Shown here in pieces: positions 56,474 to 64,000 of a stretch of 64,000 nt of DNA; position 1 is the first letter of the stretch; every line of letters begins with the position of its first letter. Position numbers and translations under genes: made by a program. The notes beneath the pieces were generated by a model that did not search any database, was not told the DNA's origin, and saw only the letters and a list, made by a program, of their open reading frames with translations. Source of the stretch: Bacteroidales bacterium (lineage in GTDB: Bacteria; Bacteroidota; Bacteroidia; Bacteroidales; UBA932); contig JAFSBV010000032.1 in assembly GCA_017437125.1 (NCBI GenBank), positions 21,266 to 85,265 of the forward strand. The letters are read 5' to 3'.

Positions 56474-57412
56474 TTATGCCATTGTACCGCCGACCAGATC
56501 GAGGATTTCAGCGGTGATTTCCTGCTGACGGCCTTTGTTATATGCAAGGGTAAGTTCCGAGATAAGATCCTGAGCGTTGTCGGAAGCGATCTGCATGGCT
56601 ACCGTGCGGGCGGCATGTTCAGCCGCATTTGCATCAAGAACCACAGTGAACATCTTCAGAAGCAGAACCTTTGGCAGAAGCTCCTTCACCAATGTCATGG
56701 CATCCGGTTCGAGGATATAATCAAGAGGCTCATGAGCTGAGCTGTAATCATGAAGCGCCAGGGGCAGATAGTTTTCCTGAACCACAGGCTGGGAAGACGT
56801 GGAAGCGAAATGACTGTAGAGGAATATGACCTGAGCCACCTGTCCCTCGGAAAAGCTGTCGATAAGTTCCGAAGCAAGATCTGCAGCCTTGTCATATGAC
56901 GGCTTGTCTGCCATGTCCTGACAGTCTCCCTTCAGTTCGAATCCGGCCTTCCGGGCAGCCTCGGCGACCTTTCTTCCGACCGCATATATGTCAATGTCAT
57001 TTTCGGAATATCCCCTCTGGAAGAGCCTGCCGACCATGTCATTGAACTTCCTGACGATATTTGCATTGAAGGCTCCGCACAGAGAACTGTTCGAAGAAAA
57101 GACGACGATGGCAACACGGCTGACATCCTCCTTGGACGGAAGTTCATCCACTGCTACATCCTGAAGAACTACAGGGGATTTTCCTCCCTTGCCTCCTAAT
57201 CCGAGTTCCTTGCCCAATGCTTCACGAAGATCATCGGACTGGAGCAGACCGGCAAGGATACGGTGGAGCTTCTGCTCATAAGGCAGCTTGTTACCTATGG
57301 CAGACTGAGCCTTGTGAAGTTTGGCTGAAGCGACCATCTTCATGGCGGAAGTGATCTTCAGCGTATTCTTCACCGACCCTATCCTGGTCTTTATTTCCTT
57401 CAATGATGACAT
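56474..57412 (-). CDS. atpG: ATP synthase gamma subunit
   Basis: Central rotor shaft of F1. The 312-residue product has N-terminal IKTRIGSVKNTLKITSAMKMVASAKLHKAQ and C-terminal ARTVAMQIASDNAQDLISELTLAYNKGRQQEITAEILDLVGG, the two helices of the coiled coil. A somewhat extended, Gly/Lys-rich loop around residues 70-95 (GLGGKGGKSPVV) precedes SSNSSLCGAFN. Start overlaps the atpA stop by one base. Last gene of the operon. Confidence 0.96.
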   Translation of the reverse strand: MSSLKEIKTRIGSVKNTLKITSAMKMVASAKLHKAQSAIGNKLPYEQKLHRILAGLLQSDDLREALGKELGLGGKGGKSPVVLQDVAVDELPSKEDVSRVAIVVFSSNSSLCGAFNANIVRKFNDMVGRLFQRGYSENDIDIYAVGRKVAEAARKAGFELKGDCQDMADKPSYDKAADLASELIDSFSEGQVAQVIFLYSHFASTSSQPVVQENYLPLALHDYSSAHEPLDYILEPDAMTLVKELLPKVLLLKMFTVVLDANAAEHAARTVAMQIASDNAQDLISELTLAYNKGRQQEITAEILDLVGGTMA

Positions 57413-58998
57413 TATATCTTCATTCCGTTTACTATGGAAGCGGCCTCGTCTTCAATTATCAAAGCTATCTTGTCGTCAATTCGTCCCTCTGACAGCGGTC
57501 TCAGCACATCCTCCGCATGGAAAGCCCTCATCTTGCTCAGGAAGGTGGTCTGGAAATCATCCACCTGATCTATGGAAAGTTCCCTCAGAAGGCCCTTCGT
57601 ACCGCAATAAAGCACTGCAATCTGCTCTCCGACCGGCATAGGGGAATACTGAGGCTGGACAAGCAGCTTGTTGTTCTTCCTTCCCTTGTCAAGAGCCATA
57701 GCGGTGATAGGATCCATGTCGCTGCTGAATTTAGAGAACGATTCCAGCTCACGATACTGAGCCTGATCAATCTTCAGAGTACCTGCCACCTTCTTCATAC
57801 TCCTTATCTGCGCACTTCCTCCGACACGGGACACGGATATTCCCACATTCACGGCAGGACGGAATCCCTGATTGAAGAGATCGGTCTCAAGGAAGATCTG
57901 ACCGTCGGTGATCGATATGACATTTGTAGGAATATAAGCCGAAACATCTCCCGCCTGCGTCTCGATTATTGGCAGAGCAGTCAATGATCCGCCAGCCTTC
58001 ACCTTTCCTTTCAGAGATTCGGGAAGATCGTTCATCTTCTCCGCCACTTCCTGCTGGCCGATGATTTTCGCAGCTCTTTCCAGAAGTCTGGAATGAAGAT
58101 AGAATATATCTCCCGGATAGGCCTCTCGTCCTGAAGGACGACGAAGGATAAGCGAAACCTCACGATATGCCACAGCCTGCTTTGACAGATCGTCATATAC
58201 GACAAGGGCATGGCGTCCCGTATCACGGAAATATTCTCCGATGGCAGCACCTGCAAAAGGCGCATAATACTGAAGGGCTGCAGGATCCGCTGCAGTCGCA
58301 GCAACAACTATGGTATAATCCATAGCTCCCTTTTCCTTCAATGTATTGACAATGGAAGCTATCGTCGAGCCTTTCTGCCCTATGGCCACATATATGCAGT
58401 AAACCGGATTTCCGGCCAGATATGACTCCCTCTGATTGATTATCGTGTCTATGGCGATGGCTGTCTTTCCTGTCTGACGGTCGCCGATGATGAGTTCACG
58501 CTGGCCTCTGCCTATCGGAATCATCGCATCTATGGCTTTAAGACCCGTCTGGAGAGGTTCTGTCACAGGCTGACGGAAGATGACTCCCGGAGCCTTCCTT
58601 TCCAACGGCATCTCGCAGAGAACACCTTCTATTCGTCCCTTGCCGTCAAGCGGCTCGCCAAGAGGATTTACTACCCTGCCGACCATAGCCTCTCCGACAT
58701 TTATCGAAGCAATCCTGTCGGTTCTGCGCACCGTCATTCCTTCCTTGATCCTGTCGGTTGGACCCAGAAGCACTGCACCTACATTATCTTCCTCAAGGTT
58801 CATGACCACGGCCTTGACTCCTTCGTCAAATTCGAGAAGCTCTCCGGCCTCAGCCTTGAGCAGACCATGAATCCTGACCACACCGTCACTGACCTGCAGA
58901 ACGGTGCCGATTTCATCAAAACGAGGATCGGTGTCAATCTCCTTGAGCTGAGCCAGCAGCACTTCCGATATTTCGCTTGGGCGTATCTGATCTGTCAT
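57412..58998 (-). CDS. atpA: ATP synthase alpha subunit
   Basis: Non-catalytic F1 subunit. The 528-residue product has Walker [32 protein letters not shown], the [35 protein letters not shown] signature around residues 350-385 and the arginine finger in its SVSR segment. The N-terminal [14 protein letters not shown] segment binds delta. 21-base gap from atpH. Confidence 0.98.
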   Translation of the reverse strand: MTDQIRPSEISEVLLAQLKEIDTDPRFDEIGTVLQVSDGVVRIHGLLKAEAGELLEFDEGVKAVVMNLEEDNVGAVLLGPTDRIKEGMTVRRTDRIASINVGEAMVGRVVNPLGEPLDGKGRIEGVLCEMPLERKAPGVIFRQPVTEPLQTGLKAIDAMIPIGRGQRELIIGDRQTGKTAIAIDTIINQRESYLAGNPVYCIYVAIGQKGSTIASIVNTLKEKGAMDYTIVVAATAADPAALQYYAPFAGAAIGEYFRDTGRHALVVYDDLSKQAVAYREVSLILRRPSGREAYPGDIFYLHSRLLERAAKIIGQQEVAEKMNDLPESLKGKVKAGGSLTALPIIETQAGDVSAYIPTNVISITDGQIFLETDLFNQGFRPAVNVGISVSRVGGSAQIRSMKKVAGTLKIDQAQYRELESFSKFSSDMDPITAMALDKGRKNNKLLVQPQYSPMPVGEQIAVLYCGTKGLLRELSIDQVDDFQTTFLSKMRAFHAEDVLRPLSEGRIDDKIALIIEDEAASIVNGMKI

Positions 58999-59019
58999 AT
59001 ATAAAACATTATCTTTTCA

Positions 59020-59574
59020 TTAAACTATACGGTCAGCATCTTCGACAAGTTCACGACGCAGACGACGTAACTGCGATTCCACGCTTGCATCCATCCTGAG
59101 ATCGTCAACCTCAAGAACAAAACCTCCGATGATGGACGGATCGACATATTCATCAAGAAGAACATCATCTCCCGTCCTTTCATGCACGAGCTTCTGAAGC
59201 CTTTCCTTCATTCCAGGAACAGGAACGGCCGTGACAAGACGTCCTGTCCTGATCCCTTTCAATTCCCTGTACTGCTCCACGAATGACTGGAAAATACGTT
59301 GCAGGAACTCAATCCGTCCGTTCATATGGACCAGGCATACGAACCTTTTCATCTCGTCAGCAGTCGGAGTTCCGATTGCCGCACCTATCAGTTCAAGCTT
59401 ACGTTCAAGACTGATTTCAGGATGCTTCTGTATGGCATCCGCCAGACTCCCTACCTCCTTCATATGATGCAACAGGGTACATACCTGGGAATAAACCTTT
59501 TCCCCGGCACCTGTCTCCTGAACGAATTTCAGGAGAGCCTTGGCATATCTGGACGAAATGACACCAGCGTTCAT
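59020..59574 (-). CDS. atpH: ATP synthase delta subunit
   Basis: Stator subunit joining F1 to the b dimer. The 184-residue product has an N-terminal helical domain (VISSRYAKALLKFVQETGAGEKVYSQV) and a C-terminal region with the conserved DPSIIGGFVLEVDDLRMDASVESQLRRLRREL. Position between atpF and atpA fits. Confidence 0.95.
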   Translation of the reverse strand: MNAGVISSRYAKALLKFVQETGAGEKVYSQVCTLLHHMKEVGSLADAIQKHPEISLERKLELIGAAIGTPTADEMKRFVCLVHMNGRIEFLQRIFQSFVEQYRELKGIRTGRLVTAVPVPGMKERLQKLVHERTGDDVLLDEYVDPSIIGGFVLEVDDLRMDASVESQLRRLRRELVEDADRIV

Positions 59575-59594
59575 CTGACTAAACTATTATGAGA

Positions 59595-60095
59595 TCAGGA
59601 TGACAGTCCGGCAGCATCATCGATCATCTTGTCGATATGCTCCATCTGGCCTGTATCTGTTGAGAGTTCCTTTCTTATCACCTTCTCGGCAATTGTCACA
59701 GACAAGACGGCAACCTCTTTTCTGATATCCTTCAAGGCCGCCTCCTTCTCCTCACGTATCCGCGTCCTGGCCTCATCCATTATCCTGCCGGCCGCCTGTC
59801 TTGCCTCCTCCTGAGCTTTGGCAATCATGCTGTCGCGCTGGGCTGCAGCCTCCTGAAGAATACGCTTCTGCTCGGCCTTAGCTTCTTCCAGAAGTCTTTC
59901 CTGTTCCTTTGCAAGGCCAGCAAGAGACTCCTCGGCCTGACGGGCGGCAGCAATGGCATCGTCAATCCTCTTCGTACGCCTGTCAACCATTCCTGTAATG
60001 ATAGGAAAGCCGAACTTGGCGAGAATGAAGAAGACGATGGCAAAGATAATGGTCATCCAGAAGATGAGACCACTGTCCGGCAACATCAGATTCAT
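59595..60095 (-). CDS. atpF: ATP synthase b subunit
   Basis: Peripheral stalk subunit. The 166-residue product has one N-terminal membrane helix (about 8-28, LIFWMTIIFAIVFFILAKFGFP), then a long charged coiled coil (residues 35-150, rich in Ala, Glu, Lys and Arg), as the family requires. Confidence 0.95.
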   Translation of the reverse strand: MNLMLPDSGLIFWMTIIFAIVFFILAKFGFPIITGMVDRRTKRIDDAIAAARQAEESLAGLAKEQERLLEEAKAEQKRILQEAAAQRDSMIAKAQEEARQAAGRIMDEARTRIREEKEAALKDIRKEVAVLSVTIAEKVIRKELSTDTGQMEHIDKMIDDAAGLSS

Positions 60096-60107
60096 GACCT
60101 CAGACCC

Positions 60108-60365
60108 TTACATCACGATTGCCATGAGACATGCGATGATCGCAAAGAGACATGCGCCTTCAACAAGGGCACCGATGATGATCATGGCAGTACGGATGCT
60201 TCCTGCTGTTTCCGGCTGACGCGCAATGGCCTCCATAGCCGACTGTCCGATCTTACCGATTCCCCATGCTGCAGCAAGAGCTGCGATTGCGGCACCAAGA
60301 GCGCCAGCTACTTTTCCCCAGATAGCTGCACCTGCAGCCTGAAGGATGATTGTTGATAGTAACAT
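60108..60365 (-). CDS. atpE: ATP synthase c subunit
   Basis: Membrane ring proteolipid. The 85-residue product has two membrane helices joined by a polar loop containing ARQPE. The ion-binding Glu is in the second helix (GALVEGACLFAIIACL). It is followed by Gly, not the Ser-Thr pair of sodium-type rings, so proton coupling is inferred. Confidence 0.96.
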   Translation of the reverse strand: MLLSTIILQAAGAAIWGKVAGALGAAIAALAAAWGIGKIGQSAMEAIARQPETAGSIRTAMIIIGALVEGACLFAIIACLMAIVM

Positions 60366-60392
60366 AGTTTTATGTTTTTAGTTGTTTATATT

Positions 60393-61454
60393 TCATGCAT
60401 GCTCCTCCTGTCGCGACAGACCTATGAAGATCGCCGACAGCATTGTGAACACATATGCCTGGATAAATGCCACAAGGAGCTCCAGACAGTCCATGAACAC
60501 TCCGAAAAGCATCGTTATCACAGTCATCGAGCCGCTTATCACCGGTCCCAGCTTGGCCGTCACGAAGATCACGGACACAAGACCCAGAATCATCGCATGT
60601 CCTGCCATGATATTGGCAAAAAGCCTGACCATCAGCGAGAACGGCTTTGAAATCATTCCGAAAAGTTCAATAATCTGCATTATCGGAATAGGAAATTTCA
60701 GGAACATCGGCACATCCGGCCACAATATCTCTTTCCAATAATGCCTGTTTCCAAACAGATTGACCGCTAAGAACGTACATAAGGCCAGAACCAGCGTCAC
60801 GGCTATGTTTCCCGTCACATTCGCTCCTCCCGGGAAGAAAGGCACGATTCCCAAGAGATTGCTCAGGAATATGAAGAAGAATGCCGTAAGCAGATATGGA
60901 GCATACTTCCTGCAGTCCTTTTCGCCCATCGACGGCTTTATGAGGTCGTCATTCACCATCATGACCATCATCTCCATAAGTCCAGCAAATCCTTTCGGAG
61001 CCTCTTCAGTGGCATCATGCTTTCTGTACCAGCGCGTCGTAAGAAGCACCAGCGAGACAAGAAGAACCGCCGTAAACATCAATGAGGCCACATTCTTAGT
61101 TATCGATATATCAAACGGTCTTATATACCCGCCGTCAGGGCCCCTTTCCACAATCTTGTCTTCATATCTACCCTCCTCCGCAAGGAAAAGTCCCTCATAT
61201 TCATGTCCGTGCTCAATCTCCGAGGACATGAAGAAATGCCATCCTGTACTGCTGCGCACTATGCACGGGAGAGGAATCGTCACATGTTTTCCATTCCATT
61301 CCGTGATATGCCAGCCGTAGGAATCCCCGATATGTCCGAACAGAATCTCTCCTACATTCACCTCATCTGAAGGCGCATCATGCGTTTCTTCAGCCCAAAG
61401 GGTGAAGGACAGGCACAGAGCCGCCACTACAGATATGATCCTGTTCCATTTCAT
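60393..61454 (-). CDS. atpB: ATP synthase a subunit with extracytoplasmic N-terminal extension
   Basis: Ion channel of Fo. The 353-residue product starts with a signal peptide (IISVVAALCLSFTLWAEE) and a soluble region of about 100 residues before the membrane domain, as seen in other Bacteroidetes. The membrane part has FIFLSNLLGIVPFFPGG, the essential Arg in MVRLFANIMAGHA, and the last helices LVAFIQAYVFTMLSAIFI. The ATG overlaps the atpC stop (ATGA). Confidence 0.96.
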   Translation of the reverse strand: MKWNRIISVVAALCLSFTLWAEETHDAPSDEVNVGEILFGHIGDSYGWHITEWNGKHVTIPLPCIVRSSTGWHFFMSSEIEHGHEYEGLFLAEEGRYEDKIVERGPDGGYIRPFDISITKNVASLMFTAVLLVSLVLLTTRWYRKHDATEEAPKGFAGLMEMMVMMVNDDLIKPSMGEKDCRKYAPYLLTAFFFIFLSNLLGIVPFFPGGANVTGNIAVTLVLALCTFLAVNLFGNRHYWKEILWPDVPMFLKFPIPIMQIIELFGMISKPFSLMVRLFANIMAGHAMILGLVSVIFVTAKLGPVISGSMTVITMLFGVFMDCLELLVAFIQAYVFTMLSAIFIGLSRQEEHA

Positions 61455-61705
61455 AATTCTGCACAGACTGTCACGACATTCGCATTCACTTCCACAAATC
61501 CGGAGTCGATATGTATCCTTTCCTCAGTACCCTCGGACTCAAACACGACATCTCCTTCTTCCAGAGAGGATATCAGAGGCGCATGATCCTTCAAGACCAT
61601 GAAACGCCCCTTGGAGCCAGGCAGGGATACCTTGCTCACACGCTTCTCCAGCAGAGTGCTTTCAGGAGTAAGAACCGTAAGTGATATGTGACCGGTAGAA
61701 GACAT
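61451..61705 (-). CDS. atpC: ATP synthase epsilon subunit, short form
   Basis: The 84-residue product contains only the N-terminal beta-sandwich (SLTVLTPESTLLEKRVSKVSLPGSKG, VLKDHAPLISSLEEGDVVF). The C-terminal inhibitory helical hairpin of E. coli epsilon is absent, which is common in Bacteroidetes. It follows atpD by 3 bases. Confidence 0.95.
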   Translation of the reverse strand: MSSTGHISLTVLTPESTLLEKRVSKVSLPGSKGRFMVLKDHAPLISSLEEGDVVFESEGTEERIHIDSGFVEVNANVVTVCAEL

Positions 61706-61708
61706 GTC

Positions 61709-63795
<2,087 letters not shown>

Positions 63796-63843
63796 AACAG
63801 TTCGTTTTAATAATCCTTCCCACATCATTTCAAATTTTCAGCC

Positions 63844-63881
63844 AAAACAAAACACCCCGTCATCGTAAGATGACAGGGTGT
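63844..63881 (-). terminator. terminator downstream of the rRNA operon
   Basis: 12 paired bases with one mismatch (63852-63864 with 63869-63881), GTAA-type loop, followed on the minus strand by TTTTGTTTTGG. It lies about 10 bases after the 5S rRNA end. Confidence 0.88.
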
Positions 63882-63891
63882 CGTATAAGAA

Positions 63892-64000
<109 letters not shown>

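Overview
The window is chromosomal DNA of a Bacteroidetes bacterium, most likely order Bacteroidales. The evidence is: promoters of the TTTG-N20-TAnnTTTG type instead of E. coli-type boxes; little Shine-Dalgarno sequence; the ATP synthase gene order atpD-C-B-E-F-H-A-G with a signal-peptide-bearing AtpB; FimA/Mfa-type fimbrillins; a GH97 (SusB-like) alpha-glucosidase beside lipoprotein amylases; and several Bacteroidetes-restricted families (DUF4783, DUF3127, DUF4906). I cannot name genus or species. No transposase, prophage, CRISPR array or tRNA was recognised. Coding density is high and no stretch over 300 bases lacks a gene.

Layout. 1-3007 (-): xseA, xseB and a glgB branching enzyme cut by the left edge. 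3127-6336 (+): engB, prs, a small Cys-rich membrane protein, der. 6342-6749 (-): DUF4783. 6884-10942 (+): rlmH and a very large NtrY-like histidine kinase, facing an NtrC-like regulator that has no DNA-binding domain (10944-12092, -). 12177-15122 (+): cmk, ispH, efp, a TM2 protein. 15101-20167 (-): a dipeptidyl-peptidase / aminotransferase / CoA-transferase operon. 20324-23601 (-): a 44-residue peptide gene followed by a 1038-residue repeat-containing surface lipoprotein. 23787-31355 (-): a four-gene starch/glycogen operon (pullulanase, two GH13 amylases, GH97), all four products lipoproteins. 31511-37457 (-): metG, murB, a lipoprotein, murA. 37742-42189 (+): a three-gene type V fimbrial operon. 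42250-44877 (-): a DUF308 protein and dnaG. 45025-45855 (+): a PHP phosphatase. 45894-47044 (-): an FKBP isomerase and a DUF3127 protein with an SSB-like tail. 47252-49456 (+): recQ. 49482-50932 (-): an acidic-tailed protein and miaA. 51106-56422 (+): an IMPACT-family protein with pyrB-pyrI, then serC-serA-DUF1015. 56474-63229 (-): the ATP synthase operon. 63352-63795 (-): DoxX. 63892-64000 (-): the 3' part of a 5S rRNA, so an rRNA operon lies to the right.

How genes work together. The starch operon, with glgB at the left edge, covers branching and debranching of alpha-glucans. It has no SusC/SusD pair or SusR regulator beside it, so import must be encoded elsewhere. The DPP operon looks like peptide and amino-acid catabolism. 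murA and murB start peptidoglycan precursor synthesis, and pyrB/pyrI and serC/serA are short biosynthetic operons.

The least explained items are the small-peptide/lipoprotein pair, two related hairpin elements placed at equivalent junctions of the starch operon, a dispersed palindromic repeat that has become coding sequence in murB (with a compensatory-change copy in the starch operon), and the NtrC-like regulator without a helix-turn-helix.
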